A stretch of DNA of 64,000 nt from Acidimicrobiia bacterium. Its GTDB lineage: Bacteria; Actinomycetota; Acidimicrobiia; IMCC26256; JAMXLJ01. The stretch lies in contig DASRES010000090.1 of assembly GCA_035651955.1 (NCBI GenBank), positions 49,237 through 113,236 on the forward strand. Direction: 5' to 3'. Both the position numbers and the translations under genes were made by a program. The notes under the pieces were generated by a model, which did no database searches, had not been told where the DNA came from, and saw only the letters and a program-made list of their open reading frames with translations. Shown here piece after piece: positions 12,353-21,690 of the stretch; the stretch's first letter is position 1, and every line of letters begins with the position of its first letter.

Positions 12353-12757
12353 ATGCAGCGGCGCTACCGCGTCGTCGTCGCGAAACCCGGCCTCGACGGC
12401 CACGACCGTGGTGCGAAGGTCATCGCGCGCGCGCTGCGCGACGCCGGCTTCGAGGTGATCTACACGGGCCTGCACCAGACGCCCGAGCAGATCGCCGAGA
12501 CCGTGCTGCAGGAGGATGCCGACGCCGTCGGTCTCTCGCTGCTCTCCGGTGCCCACATGACCCTCTTCCCGAAGGTCATCTCGATGCTGCAGGAGAAGGG
12601 CGTCGGCGACGTCCTCGTCTTCGGTGGCGGCATCATCCCGGACGGCGACATCGCGCCGTTGAAGGCGGCCGGAGTGGCCGAGCTGTTCACGCCGGGGACG
12701 CCGTTGCAGACGATCGCGGACTGGCTCGAGCACGCGCTCGACGACCGCGCTGCGTGA
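12353..12757 (+). CDS. Stand-alone B12-binding domain protein (methylmalonyl-CoA mutase C-terminal type)
   Basis: The 134-residue protein is just a cobalamin-binding Rossmann-like domain. Motifs are [12 protein letters not shown] (D-x-H-x-x-G, whose His binds the cobalt), GLSLLSGAH, and [11 protein letters not shown]. It matches the C-terminal domain of methylmalonyl-CoA or related acyl-CoA mutases, which in two-subunit systems pairs with a separate catalytic subunit that is not in this window. The position 21 bp upstream of sucC fits a propionate-to-succinyl-CoA link. The ATG follows GGAGG at 5 nt; the in-frame GTG at 12347 is less likely. Confidence 0.88.
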   Translation: MQRRYRVVVAKPGLDGHDRGAKVIARALRDAGFEVIYTGLHQTPEQIAETVLQEDADAVGLSLLSGAHMTLFPKVISMLQEKGVGDVLVFGGGIIPDGDIAPLKAAGVAELFTPGTPLQTIADWLEHALDDRAA

Positions 12758-12778
12758 CGCACACGACAGAGGGGCGAC

Positions 12779-13930
12779 GTGGATCTCTTCGAATACCAGG
12801 GCAAGCAGCTGTTCGCGCGCTTCGACATCCCGGTCTCACCCGGCGAGGCCGTCGAGACGGTCGATGCCGCGGTCGCCGCCGCCGACCGCCTCGGCTACCC
12901 GGTGGTCATCAAGGCGCAGGTGCAGGTGGGCGGGCGGGGCAAGGCCGGTGGCGTGAAGCTCGCCAACGACACCGAGGAGGCGCGCGAGCACGCGTCGAAC
13001 ATCCTCGGCATGGACATCAAGGGCCACGTGGTCCACGTGCTGTGGATCGAGAAGGCGAGCGACATCGAGCAGGAGTACTACGCGTCGTTCACGCTCGACC
13101 GCTCCGCGAAGAAGCACCTCGGGATGCTCTCCGCGCGAGGCGGCGTCGACATCGAGCAGGTGGCCGAGGAGGAACCGGGCGCGATCGCGCGGATCCACGT
13201 CGACCCCGTCGACGGGCTGAGCGAGGACGTGTGCCGCGCGTGGGTCGAGGAGGCGAAGCTCGACGCGCGCGCGACCGACGGCGCGGTCGACGTGCTGACG
13301 AAGCTCTACCGCGCGTACACCGAAGGCGACGCGGACCTCGTCGAGATCAACCCGCTGATCCTCACACCGGACGGTCGTGTGCACGCGCTCGACGCGAAGG
13401 TCACGCTCGACGACAACGCCGCCTTCCGCCACCCCGAGTGGAAGGAGTACGGCGGGCAGCAGACGCTCGACCACCGCGAGCAGCTCGCGCACGAGAAGGG
13501 CTTGCAGTACGTCGGCCTCGACGGCACCGTCGGGATCATCGCCAACGGCGCGGGGCTCGCGATGAGCACGTGTGACGTCGTGAACCAGGTCGGCGGATCG
13601 CCGGCGAACTTCCTGGACATCGGCGGTGGCGCGAACGCCGACGTGATGGCGGGCGCGCTCGAGGTGATCAACGCCGACGACAACGTGCACGCGATCTTCA
13701 TCAACATCTTCGGCGGCATCACGCGCGGCGAGGAGGTCGCCAAGGGGATCGTGCAGGCGTTGGAGCGCGTCGAGCTGCGCGCGCCGATCGTCATCCGTCT
13801 CGACGGCACGAACGCCGAGGAGGGCCGGGCGATCCTGAAGGACCACGAGTCCGACCGGCTCGTGTCGAAGCCGACCATGTTGGAGGCCGCGCGCACCGCG
13901 GTGGAGCTCGCAGGGAAGGGTGGACGATGA
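12779..13930 (+). CDS. sucC: Succinyl-CoA synthetase beta subunit
   Basis: The 383-residue ATP-grasp subunit carries the nucleotide-binding and dimer-contact functions of the TCA enzyme that interconverts succinyl-CoA and succinate with ATP/ADP (or GTP). It starts [15 protein letters not shown], has the [15 protein letters not shown] nucleotide loop, LVEINPL, and C-terminal DIGGGANAD and NIFGGITRG segments. The GTG start is preceded by AGAGGGG. It overlaps sucD by 4 bp. Confidence 0.96.
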   Translation: MDLFEYQGKQLFARFDIPVSPGEAVETVDAAVAAADRLGYPVVIKAQVQVGGRGKAGGVKLANDTEEAREHASNILGMDIKGHVVHVLWIEKASDIEQEYYASFTLDRSAKKHLGMLSARGGVDIEQVAEEEPGAIARIHVDPVDGLSEDVCRAWVEEAKLDARATDGAVDVLTKLYRAYTEGDADLVEINPLILTPDGRVHALDAKVTLDDNAAFRHPEWKEYGGQQTLDHREQLAHEKGLQYVGLDGTVGIIANGAGLAMSTCDVVNQVGGSPANFLDIGGGANADVMAGALEVINADDNVHAIFINIFGGITRGEEVAKGIVQALERVELRAPIVIRLDGTNAEEGRAILKDHESDRLVSKPTMLEAARTAVELAGKGGR

Positions 13931-14814
13931 GCATCCTCGTCGACAAGACGACGAAGGTCGTCGTCCAGGGGCTGACCGGCAGCCAGGGCCGCTTCTACGG
14001 GCTGCGCAACCGCGCCTACGGCACGCAGGTGGTCGCGGGCACGTCGCCGAAGAAGGCCGGGACCGACGTCGACGGCATCCCCGTCTTCGCGACCGTGAAG
14101 GAGGCGGTCGCGGCGACGGGCGCCAACGCGTCGATGGTGATCGTGCCGGCGCCGGGCGCGCCGGCAGCGGTGATGGAGGCGGCGGAGGCGGGCATCGAGC
14201 TCGTCGTCGTGCTCACCGAGGGCATCCCCGCGCAGGACGAGGCGCTGTTCTACAACCGGTTGCGGCGCGACTTCCCCGGCACGCGCCTCATCGGGCCGAA
14301 CTGCCCGGGCCTGCTCACGCCGGGCGAGTGCAACATCGGCTTCATCCCCGCCGAGGTCGCCAAGGCCGGTGGGCCGGTCGGCATCGTGAGCCGTTCGGGC
14401 ACGCTCACGTACCAGGCGCTCAAGGAGCTGGGCGACATGGGGATCGGGGTGACGACGTGCGTCGGCATCGGCGGGGACCCGGTGCCCGGCACGAGCTTCA
14501 TCGACTGCCTCGAGCGCTTCGAGGCCGACCCCGAGACCCGCGCCGTGATCATGTTCGGCGAGATCGGCGGCTCCGCCGAGGAGGAGGCCGCCGAGTTCAT
14601 CGCGAAGAAGATGAGCAAGCCCGTCGTCGCCTACGTCGCGGGGGTGACCGCGCCACCCGGCAAGAAGATGGGTCACGCGGGGGCGATCATCTCCGGTTCG
14701 AAGGGCACCGCCCAGGCGAAGATGGACGCGCTGCGCGCCGCCGGCGTCCATGTCGCGCTCAACCCGACCGAGGCCGGGGACCTCATGGCCGACGTCGTCG
14801 CCGGACTCTCGTAG
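13927..14814 (+). CDS. sucD: Succinyl-CoA synthetase alpha subunit
   Basis: The 295-residue alpha subunit binds CoA through [14 protein letters not shown] and carries the phosphohistidine in GHAGAIISG near residue 245. Other hallmarks are [17 protein letters not shown] and [11 protein letters not shown]. It begins with ATG overlapping the sucC stop (ATGA). Its stop lies where a minus-strand reading frame enters the sucD antisense region without a stop of its own. Confidence 0.96.
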   Translation: MSILVDKTTKVVVQGLTGSQGRFYGLRNRAYGTQVVAGTSPKKAGTDVDGIPVFATVKEAVAATGANASMVIVPAPGAPAAVMEAAEAGIELVVVLTEGIPAQDEALFYNRLRRDFPGTRLIGPNCPGLLTPGECNIGFIPAEVAKAGGPVGIVSRSGTLTYQALKELGDMGIGVTTCVGIGGDPVPGTSFIDCLERFEADPETRAVIMFGEIGGSAEEEAAEFIAKKMSKPVVAYVAGVTAPPGKKMGHAGAIISGSKGTAQAKMDALRAAGVHVALNPTEAGDLMADVVAGLS

Positions 14815-15333
14815 CCGGCGCTGCCACTCGGCGATGCGCCGGCGGCGTGCCGGAGTGAGCTCGCCGATCTCGTACACGCCTCGGCGCACGCGCCGAGCGC
14901 GTCCGATGTCGTGCTCGTAGCCGAGCGCGTCGGCGAGACGCTTGACGGGCGTCGCACCCGCGACGGCGTACCCGGAGACGTGGAGCGCCCGGTGGATCTC
15001 CGGGAGCGACAGCGGCCGTCCCGCGCGGACGAGCGCTCCGAGTGAGGCGTAGCGGAGCTCGCGGCCGCGCAACGCTCGGGCCGGGGGCGCCGGTCGTCCG
15101 ATCGGTTCGGGCCCGCCGATGCGGGGACGGCGAACGCCGCGGAAGCCGCGGCCCGCCCCGGCCGGCCACAGCCGGTCACGCAGCGCACGCAACTGGGCGC
15201 GGACGACCGCCATTCGGCGCGCGAGTCGCTGGAACTCACGGTCGATCGACCCGGCTTCGTCGATCAGCTGTCGGCGCAGGCGCTCGAGCTGAGCGCGATC
15301 GAGGGCCCAGATGCGGGGCGCGGGGTCGGCCAC
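14815..15333 (-). CDS. Coiled-coil / winged-helix-like protein, 3' end undefined (runs into sucD antisense)
   Basis: A GTG start at 15333 has an excellent Shine-Dalgarno (AGGAG, 5-nt spacing). It opens a protein with an N-terminal charged helical region (~residues 8-55, ALDRAQLERLRRQLIDE), an Arg/Pro-rich linker, and a helix-turn-helix-like region at ~95-165 (RPLSLPEIHRALHVSGYAV...ALGYEHD...RRVRRGVYEIGELT), then AEWQRRL. No stop codon follows where sucD begins on the other strand: the frame continues antisense through sucD and into sucC to 13306 (675 codons). The 173 codons listed are the part that looks like real protein. It is either a gene that lost its stop or a genuine long antisense overlap. 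DNA binding is inferred from the winged-helix look only. Confidence 0.55.
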
Positions 15334-15424
15334 GACCTCTCCTCTCGCGACGGATGCGATCGGGGAAGTCGCTTCGACGTGACGCTAGTCCGGCCCTGTG
15401 ACACTCACGTTCCGGCCGCGCCTC

Positions 15425-15538
15425 GCGTCGAATCGCTCGGCGATTCGGCGCGAGTGGGCGAGGGCGTCGACGCGGGCGGACGGGTGGACGGAGGCGAGTC
15501 CGGCGAATCGCCCGGCGATTCGACGCGAGTGGACGAGG
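15425..15538. repeat. Two diverged direct repeats, each with a 17-bp palindrome
   Basis: GAATCGCTCGGCGATTC (15430-15446) and GAATCGCCCGGCGATTC (15505-15521) are near-identical palindromes 75 bp apart. Both are followed by a conserved segment (CGcGAGTGGxCGAG). They occupy the 283-bp region between two divergently oriented 5'/3' ends; the rest of that region shows no gene. They could be operator sites or small hairpin repeats. Confidence 0.6.
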
Positions 15539-15616
15539 GGACGCAGTACCGCGCGCGCAACGCGCGACGGCCACCAGACCAGCGCGGCCGCCGGCCCACG
15601 AGCGCAGCGCGCGGTG

Positions 15617-16066
15617 TCAGATCAGACCGGGCCGCGACGTCCGCTCGTGCTGCAGCATGACCGCGCCGACCGCGAGCCCGATCGCACCGATGAGGACGAA
15701 GTAGTAGCCGAACCCGAAGTCGGCGCCACCCTTGTCGACGACCGAGTAGCACACGGCGAGCAACGCGGCGAAGAACCCGAGCGCGACGAGCAGCTGCTCC
15801 CACGTGAACGTCAGCACTCGCGCCGGAAGCTGCGCGGACGTGAACTTCGCGACGGCGACCTGTGCCGCCATCAGCACGCCGAAGATCGGGATGAGCGTCG
15901 CGACGGGGAACAGCCCCGAGCTCCACGCGCTGACGCTCTTGCTCGACACGTGGAACGCGCCGAACGAGCCGCCACCGATCTTGTAGAAGGGAAGGAACGA
16001 GAACACGAGAACGACTGCACCTGCCGCGAGAACCACGATCTCGGCCGGCGTGAGCTTCTTGTCCAC
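15617..16066 (-). CDS. Four-helix membrane protein, unknown function
   Basis: The 149-residue protein has a short cytoplasmic start (MDKKLTPAE) and about four membrane helices, near residues 9-26, 52-72, 88-108 and 120-140. A Ser/Gly-rich loop lies between helices 1 and 2, and the tail is LQHERTSRPGLI. No catalytic motif is seen. GTG 16066 has a strong upstream GGAGGTCCT. It resembles small actinobacterial integral membrane proteins of unknown function and is divergent from purN. Confidence 0.7.
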   Translation of the reverse strand: MDKKLTPAEIVVLAAGAVVLVFSFLPFYKIGGGSFGAFHVSSKSVSAWSSGLFPVATLIPIFGVLMAAQVAVAKFTSAQLPARVLTFTWEQLLVALGFFAALLAVCYSVVDKGGADFGFGYYFVLIGAIGLAVGAVMLQHERTSRPGLI

Positions 16067-16169
16067 GACCAGGACCTCCGTTCGTTGGGGTCGCCGGGCC
16101 GATCAGAACATGAGACCCCGCTGAATTCCAAGGACTCCCGGCTCCCCAGACGTCGGCCTGGTCACGGGG

Positions 16170-16175
16170 TAGCTT
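16170..16175 (+). promoter_or_regulatory. Leaderless-type -10 box for purN-purH-folD
   Basis: TAGCTT lies 7 nt upstream of the purN ATG with no Shine-Dalgarno, the spacing expected for a leaderless transcript of the purine operon. Confidence 0.45.
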
Positions 16176-16182
16176 GAGCGAC

Positions 16183-16764
16183 ATGCGGGTCGGAGTGCTG
16201 GCGTCGGGCAGTGGCACGATCCTGCAGGCGCTCCTCGACGCCGACCTGCCGATCGCGGTCGTCGTCGTGGACCGCTCGTGCCCGGCCACGCACCGCGCGG
16301 AGAAAGCGGGCATCCCGGTCGAAGTCGTCGAGCGGACGACGTTCGGACCCGACTTCGACCGCGTCGCGTACACACACCGGGTCGTGGACGCGCTCGAGCG
16401 TCACGGCGTCGAGCTCGTCGCGATGGCAGGCTTCGGCACGATCCTCGAGAAGCCGATCCACGACCGCTTCCCGGACCGCATCGTGAACACCCATCCCGCG
16501 CTCCTGCCCGCGTTCAAGGGCTGGCACGCGGTCGAGCACGCGCTCGAGGCGGGCGTGAAGATCACGGGCTGCACCGTCCACATCGCCCGGCTCGAGGTCG
16601 ACGAGGGACCGATCCTCGCCCAGGTCGCGGTGCCGGTCGAGCCGGACGACACGGTCGACACGCTGCACGAGCGGATCAAGGAAGCCGAGCGCGTCCTCTA
16701 CCCGCGGGTGCTGCACGAGCTCGTCGCGCGCCTCGACGCGGAGACACAAGAAGGGAAGCCGTGA
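16183..16764 (+). CDS. purN: Phosphoribosylglycinamide formyltransferase
   Basis: The 193-residue GAR transformylase transfers a formyl group from 10-formyl-THF to GAR in purine synthesis. It begins MRVGVLASGSGTILQAL (phosphate-binding loop) and has the catalytic Asn-His in NTHPALLPAFKG and the catalytic Asp in the HIARLEVDEGPI segment. ATG 16183 is preferred over TTG 16174 because of the -10 box position. It overlaps purH by 4 bp; purH and folD follow, so the operon joins two formyl-THF-using steps with folate interconversion. Confidence 0.94.
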   Translation: MRVGVLASGSGTILQALLDADLPIAVVVVDRSCPATHRAEKAGIPVEVVERTTFGPDFDRVAYTHRVVDALERHGVELVAMAGFGTILEKPIHDRFPDRIVNTHPALLPAFKGWHAVEHALEAGVKITGCTVHIARLEVDEGPILAQVAVPVEPDDTVDTLHERIKEAERVLYPRVLHELVARLDAETQEGKP

Positions 16765-18281
16765 GCCGAACCAAGATCACACGCGCGCTGCTCTCGGTCT
16801 ACGACAAGACGGGCATCGTCGAGCTCGCGCAGGCGCTGCACCGTCACGGCGTCGAGCTCGTGTCCTCGGGCGGCACTGCCAAGGCGCTCGACAACGCGGG
16901 GCTACCTGTCACGACCGTCGAGGAGGTGACGGGCGCGCCCGAGATGCTCGACCACCGCGTCGTGACCCTCCACCCGAACATCCACGGCGGGATCCTCGCC
17001 GACCTCGGCAAGGACAGCCACCGTGCGGACCTCGAACGCCACGGCATCGCGCCCTTCGACCTCGTCGTCTCCAACCTCTATCCGTTCGCGTCGCAGCCCG
17101 ACGTCGAGACCATCGACATCGGCGGACCGACGATGGTGCGCGCCGCCGCGAAGAACTTCGCGTGGGTCACGATCGTCACCGGCATCACGCAGTACGAGGA
17201 GCTCGTGCGCGAGCTCGACGAGCACGACGGCACGATCGGCGAGGACACGCGTCGGCGCTTCGCGCTGGAGGCGTTCGCGGCGACGGCGGCGTTCGACGCC
17301 GCGATCGTCGCGTGGATGCAGCGCGACGAGCTCCTGCCCCGTCACCTCGTGCTGCCACTCGGGCGGACGGACGAGACGTTGCGCTACGGGGAGAACCCGC
17401 ACCAGCAGGCCGCACGGTACCGGCTGGTGGGGACGCACAGCTGGTGGGACGACGTCGTCCAGCACGGCGGTCTCGCGCTGTCGTACCTCAACTACTACGA
17501 CACCGATGCCGCCTGGCGTCTCGCGCACGACCTGGGCGACCAGCCGACCTGCGCCATCATCAAGCACGCGAACCCGTGCGGCGTCGCCGTCGCCGCCGAC
17601 CTCGCGACCGCGTACCGGCTCGCCCTCGAGTGCGACGAGCGCTCCGCATTCGGCGGGATCGTCGCGCTGAACCGCACTCTCGACACCGCGACGGTCGAGC
17701 AGATGGTCGCGGGCCCGCAGGCCGACGTCGTGATCGCGCCCGCCTACGCGCCCGGCGCGATCGACGCGCTGAAGCAGAAGCGCAAGAACACCCGCCTCCT
17801 CGAGGCCACCCCGCCCGAGCCGGAGATGCTCGACTTCCGGCAGCTCTCGGGCGGGTTCCTCGTGCAGGAGCCGCACCACTTCGCGGCGACACGCGGGCAG
17901 TGGCGCGTCGTCACCCGCGCGACGCCGACCGAGGAGCAGTGGCGCGACGCCGAGCTCGCGTGGCGGATCTGCGGCCACGTGAAGTCGAACTCGATCGTCC
18001 TCGTGAAGGACGGGCAGGCCGTCGGCATCGGCGCGGGGCAGCAGAACCGGGTCGAGGCCGGCGAGATCGCGGCGAAGAAGGCCGACGGTCGCGCCAAGGA
18101 CGGCGCGTGCGCGAGCGACGCGTTCTATCCGTTCCCCGACGGGATCGAGGCCGCCGCCTCGGCCGGGGTCGCGGTCGTCGTGCAACCGGGCGGCGCGATG
18201 CGCGACGAGGAGAACATCCGGCGGGCCGACGAGCTCGGCCTCGCGATGGTGTTCACGGGCGAGAGGCACTTCCTGCACTGA
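16761..18281 (+). CDS. purH: Bifunctional AICAR formyltransferase / IMP cyclohydrolase
   Basis: The 506-residue enzyme performs the last two steps of IMP synthesis. The N-terminal MGS-like IMP cyclohydrolase domain (residues 1-~145) has ALLSVYDKTG, SSGGTAKAL and VTLHPNIHGGIL. The C-terminal AICAR transformylase has RYGENPHQ, IIKHANPCG (catalytic Lys-His) and DAFYPFPDG. GTG 16761 overlaps the purN stop (GTGA) and follows AAGGGAAG. It ends 1 bp into folD. Confidence 0.96.
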   Translation: MSRTKITRALLSVYDKTGIVELAQALHRHGVELVSSGGTAKALDNAGLPVTTVEEVTGAPEMLDHRVVTLHPNIHGGILADLGKDSHRADLERHGIAPFDLVVSNLYPFASQPDVETIDIGGPTMVRAAAKNFAWVTIVTGITQYEELVRELDEHDGTIGEDTRRRFALEAFAATAAFDAAIVAWMQRDELLPRHLVLPLGRTDETLRYGENPHQQAARYRLVGTHSWWDDVVQHGGLALSYLNYYDTDAAWRLAHDLGDQPTCAIIKHANPCGVAVAADLATAYRLALECDERSAFGGIVALNRTLDTATVEQMVAGPQADVVIAPAYAPGAIDALKQKRKNTRLLEATPPEPEMLDFRQLSGGFLVQEPHHFAATRGQWRVVTRATPTEEQWRDAELAWRICGHVKSNSIVLVKDGQAVGIGAGQQNRVEAGEIAAKKADGRAKDGACASDAFYPFPDGIEAAASAGVAVVVQPGGAMRDEENIRRADELGLAMVFTGERHFLH

Positions 18282-19144
18282 TGGCGAACCCGAAGATGAT
18301 GCCGGGCGGGCCCGTCGCCGACGCGGTGTTCGCCGAGCTCGAGCCGCGCATCGCGAAGCTCACCGAGAACGGCCACCGTCCCGGGCTCGGCACGATCCTC
18401 GTGGGCACCGACGGGCCGAGCGTCCGCTACGTCGGGATGAAGCAGGAGAAGGCGCGAGAGATCGGGTGCCACTCGGCGCACATCGAGCTCCCCGACGACG
18501 CGACCCAGGCCGATCTCGTCGCCGCGATCCGCGAGTTCAACGAGGATCCGGCCGTCGACGCGATGCTCGTGCAGCACCCGACGCCGCCGCAGATCGACTA
18601 CGACGCCGCGCTCATGGCGGTGGATCCCGACAAGGACGTCGACGGGCTGCACCCGCTCAACATGGGCCGTCTCGCGCAGGGCGTCCCCGGCCCGGTCCCG
18701 TGCACGCCCGCCGGGATCGAGACACTGCTCGCGCACTACGACATCCAGGTGGCCGGACGCGAGGTGTGCATCCTCGGTCGCGGCACCACGCTCGGACGCC
18801 CGCTCGCGCTGCTGCTGAGCCAGAAGCGCCCGACCGCGAACGCGGCCGTGACCGTCGTGCACACGGGCGTCGAGGACTGGCCGCGCTACACGAGGCGCGC
18901 GCCGATCGTCGTCGCGGCCGCGGGCGTTCCCGGCATCCTGCAGCCCGAGCACATCTCGCCGGGCGCGGTCGTCGTCGGCGGCGGCGCACGCTACGAGGGG
19001 CGCAAGATCCTGCCCGACGTCGACGAGCGCTGCGAGGAGGTCGCCGGCGCGATCACGCCCCGCGTCGGCGGCGTCGGCCCCACGACGATCGCGATGCTGT
19101 TCCGCAACGCGGTCGAGGCCGCCGAGCGCCGCGTCGGCGGGTGA
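18281..19144 (+). CDS. folD: Methylenetetrahydrofolate dehydrogenase / cyclohydrolase
   Basis: The 287-residue FolD interconverts 5,10-methylene-THF and 10-formyl-THF, giving the formyl donor used by the preceding purN and purH products. It has the catalytic Tyr/Lys segment YVGMKQEKAREIG, the conserved DKDVDGLHPLNMG loop, PCTPAGI, the NAD(P)-binding GRGTTLGRPLA, and the C-terminal TPRVGGVGPTTIAML. The ATG overlaps the purH stop by 1 bp, so the three genes form a coupled operon. Confidence 0.95.
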   Translation: MANPKMMPGGPVADAVFAELEPRIAKLTENGHRPGLGTILVGTDGPSVRYVGMKQEKAREIGCHSAHIELPDDATQADLVAAIREFNEDPAVDAMLVQHPTPPQIDYDAALMAVDPDKDVDGLHPLNMGRLAQGVPGPVPCTPAGIETLLAHYDIQVAGREVCILGRGTTLGRPLALLLSQKRPTANAAVTVVHTGVEDWPRYTRRAPIVVAAAGVPGILQPEHISPGAVVVGGGARYEGRKILPDVDERCEEVAGAITPRVGGVGPTTIAMLFRNAVEAAERRVGG

Positions 19145-19190
19145 CGGGACGGTCCACCCCTTCCCGGCTCTCGCGTTGCATGCTGGCGGC

Positions 19191-19391
19191 GTGCTGAACG
19201 CGGACGCGGCCGCGTGCCCCCTGTGCGGGACGTCCGTCGGGGTCGATGCCGCGCGCTGCCCGTCGTGCGGACTGTTCCTGACCGTCGCGCGCCGGCCCAA
19301 CCCCTTCGTCGAGCACACGCTGTGGGCGATGGTGGGCGGCCTCGCGGTCGTGTACCTGCTGACGCTCCTCGTGGTCGTTCTCGCGCGCTGA
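19191..19391 (+). CDS. Small zinc-ribbon membrane protein
   Basis: The 66-residue protein has two CxxC pairs (CPLCG and CPSCG, residues ~9-27) forming a zinc ribbon, then a short linker and one membrane helix (HTLWAMVGGLAVVYLLTLLVVVLA). Such small proteins are common in actinobacteria and have no defined function. The start is uncertain: GTG 19191 is used; TTG 19176 is an alternative. Confidence 0.65.
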   Translation: MLNADAAACPLCGTSVGVDAARCPSCGLFLTVARRPNPFVEHTLWAMVGGLAVVYLLTLLVVVLAR

Positions 19392-19399
19392 CGGCGAGG

Positions 19400-19423
19400 A
19401 CCGGGGCGCGACGAGGCCCCGGT
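19400..19423 (+). terminator. Hairpin between the zinc-ribbon gene and icd
   Basis: An 8-bp stem ACCGGGGC/GCCCCGGT closes an 8-nt loop 9 bp after the stop codon. There is no T-tract. It is followed directly by TAGCAT (19424-19429), a possible -10 box for icd giving a ~30-nt leader with GAGGAG. Confidence 0.4.
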
Positions 19424-19464
19424 TAGCATGAGCGGCCCCGCCGAGACGCCCGAGGAGCGCACCG

Positions 19465-20658
19465 ATGCCCGAGAAGATCACCCTCGTCGACGGAACGCTG
19501 CACGTCCCCGACGAGCCGATCATCCCCTTCATCGAGGGCGACGGCACCGGCGTCGACATCTGGCCCGCGGCCCAGAGGGTCATGGACGCCGCCGCGAAGA
19601 AGCACGGCAAGACGATCGCCTGGAAGGAGGTCCTCGCGGGGGAGAAGGCCTTCAACGAGACGGGCAGCTGGCTCCCGGACGAGACCGTCGAGACGTTCCG
19701 GGACTACCTCATCGGGATCAAGGGCCCGCTCACGACGCCCGTCGGCGGGGGGATCCGGAGCCTGAACGTCGCGCTGCGCCAGATCCTCGACCTCTACGTC
19801 TGCCTCCGCCCGGTTCGGTGGTTCCAGGGCGTCCCGAGCCCGGTGAAGCACCCCGAGAAGGTCGACATGGTGATCTTCCGAGAGAACACGGAGGACATCT
19901 ACGCGGGCCTCGAGGTGGAGGAGGGCACGCCCGAGGCGAAGAAGCTGATCGCGATGCTCCACGACAGCTTCGGGTGGAACATCCGCGAGGACTCCGGCAT
20001 CGGCATCAAGCCCGTCTCCGTCACCGGCTCGAAGCGGCTGATCCGGGCGGCGATCCAGTACGCGGTGCGCCACGGCCGCGCGAGCGTGACCCTCGTGCAC
20101 AAGGGCAACATCCAGAAGTTCACCGAGGGCGCGTTCCGCAACTGGGGCTACGACCTCACACGCGAGGAGTTCGCCGACGTCGCGGTCACGTGGGACGACT
20201 GCGGCGGCAAGCCCGGCGACAAGGTCCTCGTCAAGGACAACATCGCCGACATCACCCTCCAGCAGGTGCTGACCCGCCCCGACGACTTCGACGTGATCGC
20301 GACGACGAACCTCAACGGCGACTACCTGTCGGACGCGCTCGCCGCACAGGTCGGCGGCATCGGCATCGCGCCGGGCGGCAACATCAACTACGTCACCGGG
20401 CACGGCGTCTTCGAGGCGACACACGGCACCGCGCCGAAGTACGCCGGTCAGGACAAGGTCAACCCCGGTTCGGTGCTGCTGTCGGGTGTGATGATGTTCG
20501 AGCACCTCGGCTGGACCGACGCCGCGAACGACATCGTCCGCGCGCTGGAGGCGACGATCGCCGAGAAGATCGTCACCTACGACTTCGCCCGGCTGATGGA
20601 GGGCGCGACCGAGGTGAAGACCTCGGAGTTCGCATCCGCGATCGTCGACCGGCTCTGA
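19465..20658 (+). CDS. icd: NADP-dependent isocitrate dehydrogenase
   Basis: The 397-residue E. coli-type homodimeric enzyme oxidatively decarboxylates isocitrate to 2-oxoglutarate. The substrate loop [13 protein letters not shown] includes the serine that binds isocitrate (and is phosphorylated in E. coli). [10 protein letters not shown] and the cofactor segment [10 protein letters not shown], with Lys-Tyr at the positions selecting NADP over NAD, support the specificity. The start follows GAGGAG. It is 33 bp upstream of mdh in the same direction. Confidence 0.95.
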   Translation: MPEKITLVDGTLHVPDEPIIPFIEGDGTGVDIWPAAQRVMDAAAKKHGKTIAWKEVLAGEKAFNETGSWLPDETVETFRDYLIGIKGPLTTPVGGGIRSLNVALRQILDLYVCLRPVRWFQGVPSPVKHPEKVDMVIFRENTEDIYAGLEVEEGTPEAKKLIAMLHDSFGWNIREDSGIGIKPVSVTGSKRLIRAAIQYAVRHGRASVTLVHKGNIQKFTEGAFRNWGYDLTREEFADVAVTWDDCGGKPGDKVLVKDNIADITLQQVLTRPDDFDVIATTNLNGDYLSDALAAQVGGIGIAPGGNINYVTGHGVFEATHGTAPKYAGQDKVNPGSVLLSGVMMFEHLGWTDAANDIVRALEATIAEKIVTYDFARLMEGATEVKTSEFASAIVDRL

Positions 20659-20678
20659 GCCGGCGAGTGGGCCGGCGG

Positions 20679-20684
20679 TAAGGT
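20679..20684 (+). promoter_or_regulatory. Leaderless-type -10 box for mdh
   Basis: TAAGGT lies 7 nt before the mdh ATG; no Shine-Dalgarno is present. mdh may therefore have its own leaderless promoter in addition to readthrough from icd. Confidence 0.45.
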
Positions 20685-20691
20685 CGGCCGC

Positions 20692-21684
20692 ATGGCGAAC
20701 ACGAAGGCTCCCGTCAACGTCACGGTCACCGGCGCCGCGGGCCAGATCGGCTACGCGCTCCTGTTCCGCATCGCGTCCGGGCAGCTCCTCGGACCGGACC
20801 AACCGGTGACGTTGCGCCTCCTCGAGATCGAGCCCGCGATGAAGGCGCTCGAGGGCGTCGTCATGGAGCTCGACGACTGCGCGTTCCCGCTCCTCGCCGA
20901 CGTCGTCGCCACGTCGAACCTCGACACCGCGTTCGACGGCACGAGCTGGGCGCTGCTCGTCGGGTCGATCCCCCGCAAGGCCGGCATGGAGCGCGGCGAC
21001 CTGCTCAACGTGAACGGTGGGATCTTCAAGCCGCAAGGGCAGGCGATCGCGAAGAACGCCGCGGACGACGTGCGCGTGCTCGTCGTCGGCAACCCCTGCA
21101 ACACGAACTGTCTCATCGCGCGCGCGAACGCCAAGGACGTGCCGGCCGACCGCTGGTTCGCGATGACCCGCCTCGACCAGAACCGGGCCGAGAGCCAGCT
21201 CGCGCACAAGGCGGGCGTGCCCGTCAGCGACGTGACGAACATGGCCATCTGGGGCAACCACTCCGCGACGCAGTACCCCGACTTCCGCAACGCGCGCATC
21301 GGCGGCAAGCCGGCACCGGACGTGATCGGTGACGCCGACTGGCTGCGCACCACGTTCATCGAGACGGTGCAGAGGCGCGGCGCGGCCATCATCGACGCGC
21401 GCGGCGCGTCGTCGGCGGCGTCGGCCGCGAACGCGGTGATCGACTCCGTCAACAGCATCCGCACCCCCACCGCCGACGGCGACTGGGCGTCGCTCGCGGT
21501 GTGCAGCCGCGGCGAGTACGGCGTGCCCGAGGGTCTCCAGTTCGGGTTCCCGGTCCGCAGCGACGGCACCGGCTGGCAGATCGTCGAGGGCCTCGAGCAC
21601 GACGAGTTCGCGCGCGAGAAGCTCGACGTCACGACGAAGGAGCTCGTCGCCGAGCGCGACGAGGTCCGCGACCTGATCTCCTGA
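20692..21684 (+). CDS. mdh: Malate dehydrogenase
   Basis: The 330-residue NAD-dependent MDH interconverts malate and oxaloacetate. It has the Rossmann loop [19 protein letters not shown], the substrate arginines in [41 protein letters not shown], and the catalytic His in [12 protein letters not shown]. The pattern is that of the cytosolic-type MDH common in actinobacteria. Together with icd upstream and sucCD and sdh elsewhere in the window it completes much of the TCA cycle. Confidence 0.96.
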   Translation: MANTKAPVNVTVTGAAGQIGYALLFRIASGQLLGPDQPVTLRLLEIEPAMKALEGVVMELDDCAFPLLADVVATSNLDTAFDGTSWALLVGSIPRKAGMERGDLLNVNGGIFKPQGQAIAKNAADDVRVLVVGNPCNTNCLIARANAKDVPADRWFAMTRLDQNRAESQLAHKAGVPVSDVTNMAIWGNHSATQYPDFRNARIGGKPAPDVIGDADWLRTTFIETVQRRGAAIIDARGASSAASAANAVIDSVNSIRTPTADGDWASLAVCSRGEYGVPEGLQFGFPVRSDGTGWQIVEGLEHDEFAREKLDVTTKELVAERDEVRDLIS

Positions 21685-21690
21685 GCGAAC

